This document shows positions 33,967-45,245 of a DNA stretch of 64,000 nt, piece by piece. This DNA comes from Salmonella enterica subsp. diarizonae. GTDB taxonomy: Bacteria > Pseudomonadota > Gammaproteobacteria > Enterobacterales > Enterobacteriaceae. The notes under the pieces are model-generated. The model made no database searches. It had not been told where the DNA came from and saw only the letters and a program-made list of their open reading frames with translations. The translations under genes and the position numbers were made by a program. Position 1 is the stretch's first letter, and every line of letters starts with the position of its first letter. The stretch covers positions 124,001-188,000 of the forward strand of contig NZ_VXJV01000007.1 in NCBI RefSeq assembly GCF_008692785.1, given 5' to 3'.

Positions 33967-35328
33967 ATGAAACTAAAGACCACATTGTTCGGCAATGTTT
34001 ATCAGTTTAAGGATGTAAAAGAGGTACTGGCTAAAGCCAACGAACTGCGTTCGGGGGATGTGCTGGCCGGGGTTGCCGCGGCAAGTTCTCAGGAGCGCGT
34101 GGCGGCAAAACAGGTACTGTCGGAAATGACGGTGGCGGATATCCGCAACAACCCGGTGATTGCCTATGAAGAGGACTGCGTGACGCGCCTGATTCAGGAC
34201 GACGTCAACGAAACGGCCTATAACCGGATTAAAAACTGGAGCATCAGCGAACTGCGCGAATACGTGCTGAGCGATGAAACCTCCGTGGACGACATCGCGT
34301 TTACCCGCAAAGGCCTGACCTCCGAAGTGGTGGCGGCAGTGGCGAAAATCTGCTCCAACGCCGACCTGATCTACGGCGGCAAGAAAATGCCGGTGATCAA
34401 AAAAGCCAATACCACCATCGGTATTCCGGGCACCTTTAGCTGCCGTTTGCAGCCGAACGATACCCGTGACGATGTACAGAGTATCGCCGCGCAAATCTAC
34501 GAAGGGCTTTCTTTCGGCGCAGGTGATGCGGTGATCGGCGTTAACCCGGTGACCGATGACGTGGAGAACCTGACTCGCGTGCTCGATACCGTTTACGGCG
34601 TTATCGATAAATTCACTATCCCGACGCAGGGCTGCGTGCTGGCGCACGTCACCACCCAGATTGAAGCGATACGCCGGGGCGCGCCGGGCGGACTGATTTT
34701 CCAGAGCATTTGCGGCAGCGAGAAGGGCTTAAAAGAGTTCGGCGTGGAGCTGGCTATGCTCGATGAAGCACGGGCAGTGGGGGCAGAGTTCAACCGCATC
34801 GCCGGGGAAAACTGCCTGTACTTTGAAACCGGACAGGGTTCAGCGCTGTCGGCTGGTGCGAACTTTGGTGCCGACCAGGTGACGATGGAAGCGCGTAATT
34901 ATGGCCTGGCGCGGCACTACGATCCGTTCCTGGTTAACACCGTGGTGGGCTTTATCGGGCCGGAATATCTCTACAACGATCGGCAGATTATCCGCGCCGG
35001 TCTCGAAGATCACTTTATGGGCAAGCTGAGCGGCATCTCCATGGGCTGCGACTGCTGCTACACCAACCATGCCGACGCCGACCAGAATCTCAACGAAAAC
35101 CTGATGATTCTGCTCGCCACCGCTGGCTGTAACTACATCATGGGGATGCCGCTCGGCGACGACATCATGCTCAACTACCAGACCACCGCCTTCCACGATA
35201 CCGCCACCGTCCGTCAGTTGCTGAATTTACGACCGTCGCCGGAGTTTGAACGCTGGCTGGAAACGATGGGCATTATGGCAAATGGTCGTCTGACCAAACG
35301 GGCGGGCGATCCGTCACTGTTCTTCTGA
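33967..35328 (+). CDS. eutB: EutB, ethanolamine ammonia-lyase large subunit
   Basis: The 453-residue TIM-barrel subunit binds ethanolamine and the adenosyl group and forms acetaldehyde plus ammonia. Conserved stretches include GTFSCRLQPNDTRDD, FETGQGSALSAGAN (active-site Glu) and MGCDCCYTNHADADQN. The ribosome site TGAGGGAAC precedes the ATG. Length equals the family norm. Confidence 0.97.
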   Translation: MKLKTTLFGNVYQFKDVKEVLAKANELRSGDVLAGVAAASSQERVAAKQVLSEMTVADIRNNPVIAYEEDCVTRLIQDDVNETAYNRIKNWSISELREYVLSDETSVDDIAFTRKGLTSEVVAAVAKICSNADLIYGGKKMPVIKKANTTIGIPGTFSCRLQPNDTRDDVQSIAAQIYEGLSFGAGDAVIGVNPVTDDVENLTRVLDTVYGVIDKFTIPTQGCVLAHVTTQIEAIRRGAPGGLIFQSICGSEKGLKEFGVELAMLDEARAVGAEFNRIAGENCLYFETGQGSALSAGANFGADQVTMEARNYGLARHYDPFLVNTVVGFIGPEYLYNDRQIIRAGLEDHFMGKLSGISMGCDCCYTNHADADQNLNENLMILLATAGCNYIMGMPLGDDIMLNYQTTAFHDTATVRQLLNLRPSPEFERWLETMGIMANGRLTKRAGDPSLFF

Positions 35329-35346
35329 TGACGCGGGGATAACACC

Positions 35347-36243
35347 ATGGATCAAAAACAGATTGAAGAAATTGTACGTAGCGTGATGGCGTCAATGGGA
35401 CAGGACGTACCGCTACCCGTCGCGCCGTCAACGCAGGAAGGCGCAAAGCCGCAGTGCGCCGCGCCGACGGCGACCGAAAGCTGCGCGCTGGATTTGGGTT
35501 CCGCAGAGGCAAAAGCCTGGATTGGCGTTGAGAACCCGCATCGTGCGGACGTGCTGACCGAACTGCGTCGCAGTACTGCGGCACGCGTCTGTACTGGTCG
35601 TGCCGGGCCGCGTCCACGTACCCAGGCGCTGTTGCGCTTCCTGGCCGATCACTCCCGTTCGAAAGACACGGTGCTCAAAGAGGTGCCGGAAGAATGGGTG
35701 AAAGCCCAGGGGCTGCTGGAAGTGCGTTCGGAAATCAGCGACAAAAACCTGTATCTGACGCGCCCGGATATGGGGCGTCGCCTGAGCCCGGAAGCCATTG
35801 ACGCGCTGAAGTCGCAGTGCGTGATGAACCCGGATGTGCAGGTGGTGGTCTCCGATGGCCTCTCTACGGATGCGATCACCGCCAACTATGAAGAGATCCT
35901 GCCGCCGCTGCTTGCCGGTCTGAAACAGGCCGGGCTGAACGTCGGCACGCCGTTCTTTGTGCGCTATGGCCGCGTGAAGATTGAAGATCAGATTGGCGAG
36001 CTTCTTGGCGCGAAGGTGGTGATTTTGCTGGTGGGCGAACGCCCGGGCTTAGGCCAGTCGGAAAGCCTCTCCTGCTACGCCGTCTATTCCCCGCGCGTGG
36101 CAACCACCGTCGAGGCCGACAGAACCTGTATTTCAAACATTCATCAGGGGGGGACGCCGCCAGTAGAAGCCGCCGCCGTGATTGTGGATTTGGCCAAACG
36201 GATGCTGGCGCAGAAAGCGTCCGGTATCAACATGACCCGTTAA
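35347..36243 (+). CDS. eutC: EutC, ethanolamine ammonia-lyase small subunit
   Basis: The 298-residue subunit holds the lower face of adenosylcobalamin. The N-terminal helix [18 protein letters not shown] is the experimentally known compartment-targeting peptide in Salmonella. A flexible Pro/Ala/Thr linker (residues about 20-45) is followed by the Rossmann-like catalytic half, with [18 protein letters not shown] near the cobalamin site. It is the partner of eutB, 18 bases upstream. Confidence 0.97.
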   Translation: MDQKQIEEIVRSVMASMGQDVPLPVAPSTQEGAKPQCAAPTATESCALDLGSAEAKAWIGVENPHRADVLTELRRSTAARVCTGRAGPRPRTQALLRFLADHSRSKDTVLKEVPEEWVKAQGLLEVRSEISDKNLYLTRPDMGRRLSPEAIDALKSQCVMNPDVQVVVSDGLSTDAITANYEEILPPLLAGLKQAGLNVGTPFFVRYGRVKIEDQIGELLGAKVVILLVGERPGLGQSESLSCYAVYSPRVATTVEADRTCISNIHQGGTPPVEAAAVIVDLAKRMLAQKASGINMTR

Positions 36244-36252
36244 GGAGACATC

Positions 36253-36912
36253 ATGCCAGCATTAGATTTGATTCGACCTTCCGTCACTGCCATGCGCGTG
36301 ATTGCCTCCGTGAATGACGGCTTTGCGCGGGAACTTAAATTACCGTCGCATATCCGTAGCCTCGGACTCATCACGGCAGATTCTGACGACGTGACGTATA
36401 TTGCCGCTGACGAAGCGACCAAACAGGCGATGGTTGAAGTGGTGTATGGCCGTTCGCTATACGCCGGGGCGGCTCACGGGCCATCGCCTACCGCGGGTGA
36501 GGTGTTGATTATGCTGGGCGGACCGAACCCGGCGGAAGTGCGCGCTGGTCTGGATGCGATGGTCGCCAGCATTGAAAACGGCGCGGCGTTCCAGTGGGCG
36601 AACGATGCGGAAAATACGGCGTTCCTGGCGCATGTGGTTTCGCGTACCGGCTCGTATCTCTCGTCTACCGCAGGTATCGCGCTGGGCGATCCAATGGCCT
36701 ATCTGGTGGCACCGCCGCTGGAAGCGACATTCGGCATTGACGCGGCGATGAAGTCCGCTGACATTCAACTGGTGACTTACGTGCCGCCGCCGTCGGAAAC
36801 CAACTATTCGGCTGCGTTCTTAACGGGAAGCCAGGCCGCGTGTAAAGCCGCCTGCAACGCCTTTACCGACGCCGTGCTGGATATCGCTCGTAACCCTGTA
36901 CAGCGTGCGTAA
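36253..36912 (+). CDS. eutL: EutL, trimeric tandem-BMC shell protein
   Basis: The 219-residue protein has two permuted BMC domains in one chain (about 1-105 and 106-219) and forms a trimeric pseudo-hexamer with a gated pore in known structures. It begins [21 protein letters not shown] after an AAGGAG ribosome site. The C-terminal half contains [20 protein letters not shown]. Confidence 0.96.
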   Translation: MPALDLIRPSVTAMRVIASVNDGFARELKLPSHIRSLGLITADSDDVTYIAADEATKQAMVEVVYGRSLYAGAAHGPSPTAGEVLIMLGGPNPAEVRAGLDAMVASIENGAAFQWANDAENTAFLAHVVSRTGSYLSSTAGIALGDPMAYLVAPPLEATFGIDAAMKSADIQLVTYVPPPSETNYSAAFLTGSQAACKAACNAFTDAVLDIARNPVQRA

Positions 36913-36924
36913 CGGAGGTTGCCA

Positions 36925-37419
36925 ATGATCAATGCCCTGGGATTACTGGAAGTGGACGGGATGGTCGCCGCCGTCGATGCGGCGGATGCCATGCTGAAAG
37001 CGGCCAACGTGCGCTTGCTCAGTCATCAAGTGCTCGACCCTGGCAGGCTAGCGCTGGTGGTGGAGGGCGATCTGGCGGCGTGTCGTGCGGCGCTGGATGC
37101 CGGAAGCGCCGCCGCGCAGCGCACAGGCCGTGTGATTAGCCGCAAAGAAATTGGTCGCCCGGAAGAGGACACCCAGTGGCTGATTGGCGGGTTTGCGCGT
37201 GCACCGACGCCGACTGAGAAAGCGCCCGAGGTACCCGCAACGCCTGAGTTCGCTGAAGCGTTGCTGGCGCTGTTGGCATCAGTCCGTCAGGGAATGACGG
37301 CGGGAGAGGTTGCCGCGCATTTTGGCTGGCCGCTGGAGCAGGCCAGAAACGTGCTGGAGCAACTCTTTTCTGACGGAGCGTTGCGTAAACGCAGTAGTCG
37401 CTATCGCATCAAAAATTAA
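36925..37419 (+). CDS. eutK: EutK, shell protein with C-terminal winged-helix-like domain
   Basis: The 164-residue protein has a BMC domain in residues about 1-95 (MINALGLLEVDGMVAAVDAAD). A Pro/Thr-rich linker and a C-terminal basic helix-turn-helix-like domain follow (VRQGMTAGEVAAHFGWPLEQ and the tail RKRSSRYRIKN). That domain has been proposed to bind nucleic acid. The start at 36925 follows GGAGG; a TTG two codons earlier is less likely. It is the last structural gene before eutR. Confidence 0.94.
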   Translation: MINALGLLEVDGMVAAVDAADAMLKAANVRLLSHQVLDPGRLALVVEGDLAACRAALDAGSAAAQRTGRVISRKEIGRPEEDTQWLIGGFARAPTPTEKAPEVPATPEFAEALLALLASVRQGMTAGEVAAHFGWPLEQARNVLEQLFSDGALRKRSSRYRIKN

Positions 37420-37466
37420 TCTGTCGGAGGGCCGGGCGTCCTGGCGGGCGTCCGGCATAGAAGATC

Positions 37467-38519
37467 ATGAAAAAGACCCGTACAGCGAATTTGCACCATC
37501 TTTATCATGAAGCGTTACCCGAAGACGTTAAACTTACGCCCAGAGTCGAGGTGGACAATGTTCATCAGCGACGGACGACGGATGTCTATGAACATGCCCT
37601 GACCATTACCGCCTGGCAGCAGATCTACGATCAGCTACACCCGGGCAAATTTCATGGCGAGTTCACGGAAATCCTGCTTGATGAAATTCAGGTGTTCCGT
37701 GAATACACCGGCCTGGCGCTGCGTCAGTCGTGTCTGGTTTGGCCAAACTCTTTCTGGTTTGGTATTCCGGCGACGCGCGGCGAACAGGGATTTATCGGCG
37801 CGCAGGGGCTCGGCAGCGCTGAGATTGCCACCCGACCGGGAGGCACCGAATTTGAACTGAGTACGCCGGATGATTACACCATTCTGGGCGTCGTTATCTC
37901 GGAAGATGTTATTTCCCGTCAGGCCACGTTTTTGCATAATCCGGAAAGGGTGCTGCATATGTTGCGTAACCAGTTAGCGCTGGAGGTAAAAGAGCAGCAT
38001 AAAGCGGCGCTGTGGGGCTTTGTGCAGCAGGCGCTGGCCACCTTCAGCGAGAGTCCTGAAACCCTTCATCAACCTGCGGTGCGAAAGGTATTAAGTGATA
38101 ATTTGTTGCTGGCGATGGGCACGATGCTGGAAGAGGCGAAGCCGATTCATAGCGCCGAAAGTATCAGCCATCAGGGATACCGCAGGCTACTGTCGCGGGC
38201 GCGGGAATATGTGCTGGAAAATATGTCGGAGCCGCTGACGGTGCTCGATTTATGTAATCAACTGCACGTGAGTCGTCGCACGCTGCAAAATGCGTTTCAC
38301 GCGATTTTGGGCATTGGTCCCAATGCGTGGCTGAAACGTATTCGCTTAAACGCGGTACGCCGGGAACTGATAAGCCCCTGGTCGCAAAGCACGACGGTGA
38401 AAGATGCCGCTATGCAGTGGGGATTCTGGCATTTGGGGCAATTTGCCACCGATTATCAGCAATTATTTGCCGAAAAACCGTCGTTGACGCTGCATCAGCG
38501 GATGCGGCAATGGGCATGA
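37467..38519 (+). CDS. eutR: EutR, AraC-family activator of the eut operon
   Basis: The 350-residue regulator senses ethanolamine together with adenosylcobalamin and activates the operon, including its own gene. The ligand-binding N-terminal part is residues about 1-240. The C-terminal AraC double helix-turn-helix includes [26 protein letters not shown] and the second-helix region [22 protein letters not shown]. The 47 bases upstream contain a GC-rich near-palindrome (37432-37457). A weak constitutive promoter before eutR is known from Salmonella work, but I cannot place it. Confidence 0.96.
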   Translation: MKKTRTANLHHLYHEALPEDVKLTPRVEVDNVHQRRTTDVYEHALTITAWQQIYDQLHPGKFHGEFTEILLDEIQVFREYTGLALRQSCLVWPNSFWFGIPATRGEQGFIGAQGLGSAEIATRPGGTEFELSTPDDYTILGVVISEDVISRQATFLHNPERVLHMLRNQLALEVKEQHKAALWGFVQQALATFSESPETLHQPAVRKVLSDNLLLAMGTMLEEAKPIHSAESISHQGYRRLLSRAREYVLENMSEPLTVLDLCNQLHVSRRTLQNAFHAILGIGPNAWLKRIRLNAVRRELISPWSQSTTVKDAAMQWGFWHLGQFATDYQQLFAEKPSLTLHQRMRQWA

Positions 38520-38536
38520 TGTATAGCTGGTGTCGG

Positions 38537-40416
<1,880 letters not shown>

Positions 40417-40628
40417 ACGGCCTGAGTTGTGAAAATTAAGTTCAAGATGTTATATCGTATCGCGTAATCCGTTACGACGGTTGGTGATGAGAATTGTTTT
40501 ACTTTTCATTTCAATACGTGACACATTGCCATTATGCCATTTTTTCCGCAACACCGCGTCAGATATTGGCTGAATCAGATGTTTGCGCCATAATCTTGGT
40601 TTTTCCACCCGAAAAGGCAACGAATACC

Positions 40629-41054
40629 ATGGAAATACGCGTTTTTCGCCAGGAAGATTTCGAAGAGGTGATCACCCTCTGGGAGCGTTGCGACCTGCTG
40701 CGTCCATGGAACGATCCTGAAATGGATATTGAACGCAAGGTAACTCACGATGTCAGTTTGTTCCTCGTTGCCGAAGTTAGCGGCGAAGTGGTCGGTACGG
40801 TAATGGGCGGTTATGACGGGCATCGCGGCTCGGCGTATTATCTGGGCGTTCACCCGGAGTTCCGCGGGCGCGGTATTGCGAATGCGCTGCTTAACCGACT
40901 GGAAAAAAAACTCATCGCCCGTGGTTGTCCAAAAATCCAAATTATGGTGCGTGATGATAACGACGTTGTGCTGGGCATGTATGAACGTCTGGGGTATGAG
41001 CATTCTGACGCCCTGAGTTTGGGTAAACGCCTGATTGAAGATGAAGAGTACTGA
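40629..41054 (+). CDS. ypeA: YpeA, GNAT acetyltransferase
   Basis: This GNAT-family protein of 141 residues has the acetyl-CoA binding stretch [18 protein letters not shown] and a C-terminal [11 protein letters not shown]. The start at 40629 ([14 protein letters not shown]) gives the known length. The frame is open 45 codons upstream without similarity. The substrate is unknown. The end overlaps the start of yfeZ by 14 bases. Confidence 0.93.
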   Translation: MEIRVFRQEDFEEVITLWERCDLLRPWNDPEMDIERKVTHDVSLFLVAEVSGEVVGTVMGGYDGHRGSAYYLGVHPEFRGRGIANALLNRLEKKLIARGCPKIQIMVRDDNDVVLGMYERLGYEHSDALSLGKRLIEDEEY

Positions 41055-41489
41055 GTTTCATCCAGCCGATTATGATGTACACGGACGTTTACGCCTGCCG
41101 TTTCTCTTCTGGTGCGTACTGTTACTTCAGGCGCGCGCCTGGATACTCTTTGTAATTGCCGGTTCATCCCGTGAACAGGGTAATACTTTGTTAAACTTTT
41201 TTATCCCGACCATAATAATTTTTGGCTGGGGCTGTTGCCCGGCGTTCCGGCGGTAGTGGCGTTTTTGCTTAGCGGGCGGCGTGAAGCGTTTCCTGGTGTG
41301 TGGCGCTGGCTACGCGGATTCCTGATCCTCGCTCAACTGGTGTTGCTGTGCTGGCAGCCGATTATGTGGCTGGGAGGCGACCCGGTCGACGGCGTCGGGC
41401 TGGCGCTGCTGCTGGCGGACATCGTCGCGCTGATCTGGCTGTTAACCAATCAACGTTTGCGTGCCTGTTTTCCCTTTGAGAAAGAATAA
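41041..41489 (+). pseudogene. yfeZ: yfeZ, inner-membrane protein gene with a one-base frameshift
   Basis: Two overlapping frames together encode a YfeZ-like membrane protein of about 149 residues. The first runs from ATG 41041 ([20 protein letters not shown]) to ...LLNFF. The second continues YPDHNNFWLGLLPGVPAV and ends ACFPFEKE at 41489. The join is at a run of six T (41197-41202); seven T would give one continuous frame matching E. coli YfeZ as I recall it. As written, the first frame runs on to a TAG at 41254-41256. The downstream half is well preserved, so the change is recent, strain-specific or a sequencing error. Slippage on the T-run could also restore some product. Several hydrophobic segments are visible. 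Function is unknown. Confidence 0.85.
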
Positions 41490-41490
41490 C

Positions 41491-41518
41491 GGCACTTTTT
41501 GGCGAGCCCGCACTCCAA
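41491..41518 (+). promoter_or_regulatory. Sigma-E-type promoter upstream of yfeY
   Basis: GGCACTT (41491-41497) and TCCAA (41514-41518) are separated by exactly 16 bases, closely matching the sigma-E consensus GGAACTT-N16-TCNAA. yfeY is a known member of the E. coli RpoE regulon. The -10 lies 32 bases before the yfeY ATG. Confidence 0.75.
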
Positions 41519-41550
41519 CCAACGTTAATTAATAAAAGAAAGGAAGTGAG

Positions 41551-42126
41551 ATGAAATCGCTGCGTTTGACTTTACTCGCCCTGCCGCTGGCGCTGACCGG
41601 CTGTTCGACGCTCTCATCGGTCAACTGGTCTGCCGCAAATCCGTGGAACTGGTTTGGTTCATCGACAGAAGTCACTGAGCAAGGCGTGGGAGAACTGACC
41701 GCCACCACGCCGCTGGAAGAGCAGGCTATTGCAAAGGCATTAGATGGCGATTATCGCCTGCGTAGCGGTATGAAAACCGATAACGGCAATGTGGTGCGCT
41801 TTTTCGAAGCGATGAAGGGCGACAACGTCGCGATGGTGATCAACGGCGAGCAGGGAACCGTGAGCCGTATTGAGGTGCTGGACAGCGATATCCCATCCGC
41901 CGCGGGTGTCAAAATCGGTACACCGTTTAGCGACCTTTACAGCAAAGCCTTTGGTCACTGCGAGCCGGTTTCCAGCGATAACCATACCAGCGTCGAATGT
42001 AAAGCCGAGGGAAGTCAGCATATTAGCTATGTTTTCTCCGGTGAGTGGAGCGGACCGGAAGGTTTAATGCCTCCTGATGACGCCTTAAAAAACTGGGGCG
42101 TGCGTAAAATTATCTGGCGTCGTTAA
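41551..42126 (+). CDS. yfeY: YfeY, RpoE-regulated lipoprotein
   Basis: The 191-residue protein has a lipoprotein signal peptide with lipobox LALTGCS (Cys18). The mature part begins STLSSVNWSAANPWNWFG and carries a later Cys pair (GHCEPVSSD, SVECKAEG). Length and sequence match YfeY. Function is unknown, although membership of the envelope-stress regulon and the promoter just upstream suggest an outer-membrane role. A ribosome site AGGAAG precedes the ATG. Confidence 0.92.
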   Translation: MKSLRLTLLALPLALTGCSTLSSVNWSAANPWNWFGSSTEVTEQGVGELTATTPLEEQAIAKALDGDYRLRSGMKTDNGNVVRFFEAMKGDNVAMVINGEQGTVSRIEVLDSDIPSAAGVKIGTPFSDLYSKAFGHCEPVSSDNHTSVECKAEGSQHISYVFSGEWSGPEGLMPPDDALKNWGVRKIIWRR

Positions 42127-42180
42127 TTTGCGTCTGAACAAACCGCTTCGCTTAAAAACAAGGTAAAATAGCCGCCATTA

Positions 42181-42200
42181 ATGCCACGACTGCGTGGCAT
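42181..42200 (+). terminator. Perfect hairpin between yfeY and yfeX
   Basis: ATGCCACG-ACTG-CGTGGCAT, an 8-bp perfect stem, is followed by TCTCATTTTC and then, 10 bases on, the yfeX ribosome site AGGAGG. It could be a weak terminator of yfeY or an attenuator in the yfeX leader. Confidence 0.5.
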
Positions 42201-42220
42201 TCTCATTTTCAGGAGGAATC

Positions 42221-43120
42221 ATGTCTCAGGTTCAAAGCGGCATTTTGCCGGAACATTGCCGTGCGGCAATTTGGATTGAAGCCAATGTGAAAGGCAACCT
42301 GGACGCCCTGCGCGCGGCCAGCAGAACATTTGCCGATAAACTGGCGACCTTCGAAGTCAAATTTCCGGACGCCCATCTTGGGGCCGTTGTGGCGTTTGGC
42401 AACAACACCTGGCGCGCCCTGAGCGGCGGTGTCGGGGCGGAAGAACTGAAAGATTTTATTCCTTATGGTAAAGGGCTGGCGCCGGCCACGCAGTATGACG
42501 TGCTGATCCACATCCTTTCCCTGCGCCACGATGTGAATTTTTCTGTTGCCCAGGCGGCGATGGAAGCCTTCGGCGATTGTATCGACGTGAAAGAAGAAGT
42601 TCACGGCTTCCGTTGGGTGGAAGAACGCGATCTGAGCGGCTTTGTCGACGGGACAGAAAATCCGGCGGGCGAAGAGACGCGCCGTGAAGTGGCGGTGATC
42701 AAAGATGGTGTGGATGCTGGTGGCAGTTATGTTTTCGTGCAGCGTTGGGAACACAATCTCAAGCAACTTAACCGGATGAGTATTCAGGATCAGGAGATGA
42801 TGATCGGTCGTACCAAAGAGGCTAATGAAGAGATTGACGGCGATGCGCGTCCGGCAACGTCTCACCTGAGCCGCGTGGATCTGAAAGAAGATGGCAAAGG
42901 GCTGAAGATTGTGCGCCAGAGCCTGCCATACGGTACCGCCAGCGGTACTCATGGTCTCTATTTCTGCGCTTACTGTGCACGTCTGCATAATATCGAACAG
43001 CAGCTTCTGAGTATGTTCGGCGATACCGACGGTAAACGCGACGCGATGCTGCGCTTCACCAAACCGGTGACCGGCGGCTACTATTTTGCGCCGTCGCTGG
43101 ATCGGCTGCTGACGCTGTAA
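42221..43120 (+). CDS. yfeX: YfeX, DyP-type heme peroxidase
   Basis: The 299-residue cytosolic dye-decolorizing peroxidase-family protein has the diagnostic GXXDG motif in GFVDGTENP (distal Asp). A heme-proximal His region follows, with SHLSRVDL and [17 protein letters not shown]. Reported roles include peroxidase activity and, in dispute, heme iron release. The start at 42221 is preceded by AGGAGGAATC; an open frame 9 codons upstream crosses the hairpin and is unlikely. A strong terminator follows the stop. Confidence 0.94.
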   Translation: MSQVQSGILPEHCRAAIWIEANVKGNLDALRAASRTFADKLATFEVKFPDAHLGAVVAFGNNTWRALSGGVGAEELKDFIPYGKGLAPATQYDVLIHILSLRHDVNFSVAQAAMEAFGDCIDVKEEVHGFRWVEERDLSGFVDGTENPAGEETRREVAVIKDGVDAGGSYVFVQRWEHNLKQLNRMSIQDQEMMIGRTKEANEEIDGDARPATSHLSRVDLKEDGKGLKIVRQSLPYGTASGTHGLYFCAYCARLHNIEQQLLSMFGDTDGKRDAMLRFTKPVTGGYYFAPSLDRLLTL

Positions 43121-43143
43121 GGCGAAGTAGCATAAAAATGCTC

Positions 43144-43169
43144 ATCCCCGCCTCCGCGGGGATTTTTTT
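43144..43169 (+). terminator. Intrinsic terminator after yfeX
   Basis: Stem ATCCCCGC/GCGGGGAT with a CTCC loop, followed by a run of T. Confidence 0.93.
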
Positions 43170-43279
43170 ACCTAAGATTTACCTGAATTAGTGAGCTATT
43201 CCTCAGTACTTATTTGTTATTACTGTATTTTCAGTGTTAATGGAGTGTAAGGCTCCATATTCAAAAGGAGACATTGAAA

Positions 43280-44071
43280 ATGGGTAAACTCACGGGCAAG
43301 ACAGCATTGATTACGGGCGCATCGCAGGGCATCGGCGAAGGGATTGCCCGCGTATTCGCACGCCACGGCGCGAACTTAATCTTGCTGGATATCTCCGATG
43401 AGATTGAAAAGCTGGCGGATGAACTGGGCGGGCGCGGGCATCGTTGTACTACCGTTAAGGCTGACGTCAGAGATTTTGCTTCGGTGCAGGCGGCAGTTGC
43501 GCGCGCTAAAGAGACTGAAGGTAGAATTGATATTTTGGTGAATAACGCTGGCGTGTGCCGTCTGGGCAACTTCCTTGATATGAGTGAAGAAGATCGCGAT
43601 TTTCACATTGATATTAATATTAAAGGTGTCTGGAACGTGACCAAAGCCGTTCTGCCAGAGATGATCAAACGTAAAGATGGCCGCATTGTGATGATGTCTT
43701 CCGTCACGGGGGATATGGTGGCAGACCCGGGTGAAACGGCCTATGCGCTGTCAAAAGCCGCCATTGTCGGTTTAACCAAATCGCTGGCGGTAGAGTATGC
43801 GCAGTCCGGTATTCGCGTGAATGCCATCTGCCCCGGTTATGTAAGAACGCCAATGGCGGAAAGCATTGCCCGTCAGTCTAACCCTGACGATCCGGAATTG
43901 GTATTAACTGAAATGGCAAAAGCCATTCCGCTACGCCGTCTTGCCGATCCGCTGGAAGTAGGGGAACTGGCGGCATTTCTGGCTTCCGATGAGTCCAGTT
44001 ATCTTACCGGAACGCAAAACGTCATTGATGGCGGTAGTACCCTGCCTGAAAGCGTGAGCGTAGGCGTCTGA
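43280..44071 (+). CDS. ucpA: UcpA, short-chain dehydrogenase/reductase
   Basis: The 263-residue SDR protein has TGASQGIGEG for the cofactor, NNAG, and catalytic Ser with YALSK. A physiological substrate is not established; a link to furfural tolerance has been reported for E. coli. Start ATG 43280 gives MGKLTGKTALITG. A TTG two codons earlier is nearer to the AAAGGAG ribosome site, so its use cannot be excluded. It lies just upstream of the cys operon on the same strand. Confidence 0.94.
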   Translation: MGKLTGKTALITGASQGIGEGIARVFARHGANLILLDISDEIEKLADELGGRGHRCTTVKADVRDFASVQAAVARAKETEGRIDILVNNAGVCRLGNFLDMSEEDRDFHIDINIKGVWNVTKAVLPEMIKRKDGRIVMMSSVTGDMVADPGETAYALSKAAIVGLTKSLAVEYAQSGIRVNAICPGYVRTPMAESIARQSNPDDPELVLTEMAKAIPLRRLADPLEVGELAAFLASDESSYLTGTQNVIDGGSTLPESVSVGV

Positions 44072-44085
44072 TTGATGCCGGTCTC

Positions 44086-44106
44086 CTCCTCACGCCGCGT
44101 GGGGAG
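44086..44106 (+). terminator. Hairpin after ucpA
   Basis: CTCCTCACG/CGTGGGGAG with a 3-base loop and one G-T pair, 14 bases after the ucpA stop. The following sequence (GGATTCTC) is not a true T-run, so termination is uncertain. Confidence 0.5.
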
Positions 44107-44228
44107 GGATTCTCTTATTCCCTTTTCGACTTTCAAATCAACAAACGGTATATAAAACCGTTACTCCTTTTGTACTCGTTATAAATATGATGACTAATAG
44201 AAAGTCATTAAATTTATAAGGGTGTGTA
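44107..44228 (+). promoter_or_regulatory. cysP promoter region with candidate CysB sites
   Basis: TCTTATTCCCTTTTC (44112-44126) resembles the CysB half-site sequence seen again upstream of cysK in this window. A perfect inverted repeat AACGGT-N7-ACCGTT (44144-44149, 44157-44162) follows. A TATAAAT stretch near 44181 could serve as -10. CysB with N-acetylserine activates this promoter in Salmonella (established); exact site borders are inference. Confidence 0.55.
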
Positions 44229-45245
44229 ATGGCCGTTAACTTCCTGAAAAAAAATGCTCTGACGCTGGCGGCGTCTCTGTTACTGGTCGGTCAGGTACAG
44301 GCGACGGAACTGCTGAACAGCTCTTACGACGTCTCCCGCGAGCTGTTTGCCGCCCTCAATCCACCTTTTGAGCAGCAATGGGCGAAAGATAACGGCGGTG
44401 ATAAGCTGACGATTAAGCAGTCTCATGCCGGGTCATCAAAACAGGCGCTGGCGATTTTGCAGGGACTGAAGGCAGACGTTGTGACCTACAATCAGGTGAC
44501 CGACGTACAAATTCTCCATGATAAAGGCAAACTGATCCCTGCCGACTGGCAAAGCCGTCTGCCGAACAATAGTTCGCCGTTCTACTCCACGATGGGCTTC
44601 CTGGTGCGCAAGGGGAACCCGAAAAATATTCACGACTGGAGCGACCTTGTACGTTCAGACGTGAAGCTGATTTTCCCGAACCCGAAAACCTCCGGCAACG
44701 CCCGTTACACGTATCTGGCGGCGTGGGGAGCGGCGGATAACGCGGACGGCGGCGATAAAGCCAAAACCGAACAGTTTATGACCCAGTTCCTGAAAAACGT
44801 CGAAGTGTTTGATACCGGCGGGCGCGGCGCTACGACCACCTTTGCGGAGCGTGGTCTTGGCGATGTGCTGATTAGTTTTGAATCGGAAGTGAACAATATC
44901 CGCAAACAATATGAAGCCCAGGGATTTGAAGTGGTGATCCCGAAAACTAATATTCTTGCTGAATTCCCGGTCGCCTGGGTGGATAAAAACGTGAAGGCCA
45001 ACGGCACAGAAAAAGCCGCCAAAGCTTACCTGAACTGGCTGTATAGCCCGCAGGCGCAGACCATCATCACCCATTACTACTACCGCGTGAATAACCCGGA
45101 AATCATGGGCAAGCAGACAGATAAATTCCCGCAGACCGAACTGTTCCGCGTGGAAGAAAAATTTGGTTCCTGGCCGGAAGTGATGAAAACGCACTTTGCC
45201 AGCGGCGGCGAGCTGGACAAACTGTTGGCGGCGGGGCGTAAGTAA
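44229..45245 (+). CDS. cysP: CysP, periplasmic thiosulfate-binding protein
   Basis: The 338-residue solute-binding protein has a signal peptide ([16 protein letters not shown]) and the sulfate-binding family motif [26 protein letters not shown] in outline (Ser and Gly loop). It feeds the CysUWA importer with thiosulfate or sulfate. The stop codon overlaps the cysU start by one base (TAATG). It is the first gene of cysPUWA. Confidence 0.97.
   Translation: MAVNFLKKNALTLAASLLLVGQVQATELLNSSYDVSRELFAALNPPFEQQWAKDNGGDKLTIKQSHAGSSKQALAILQGLKADVVTYNQVTDVQILHDKGKLIPADWQSRLPNNSSPFYSTMGFLVRKGNPKNIHDWSDLVRSDVKLIFPNPKTSGNARYTYLAAWGAADNADGGDKAKTEQFMTQFLKNVEVFDTGGRGATTTFAERGLGDVLISFESEVNNIRKQYEAQGFEVVIPKTNILAEFPVAWVDKNVKANGTEKAAKAYLNWLYSPQAQTIITHYYYRVNNPEIMGKQTDKFPQTELFRVEEKFGSWPEVMKTHFASGGELDKLLAAGRK

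Noticed and set aside
33900..33970. Possible prophage or insertion between eutA and eutB, as in E. coli K-12
   Set aside because: Only 11 bases separate the two genes; the operon is uninterrupted.
23469..38519. The eut cluster as a candidate undescribed microcompartment system
   Set aside because: All 17 genes match the well-characterised Salmonella ethanolamine operon in order, size and motifs.
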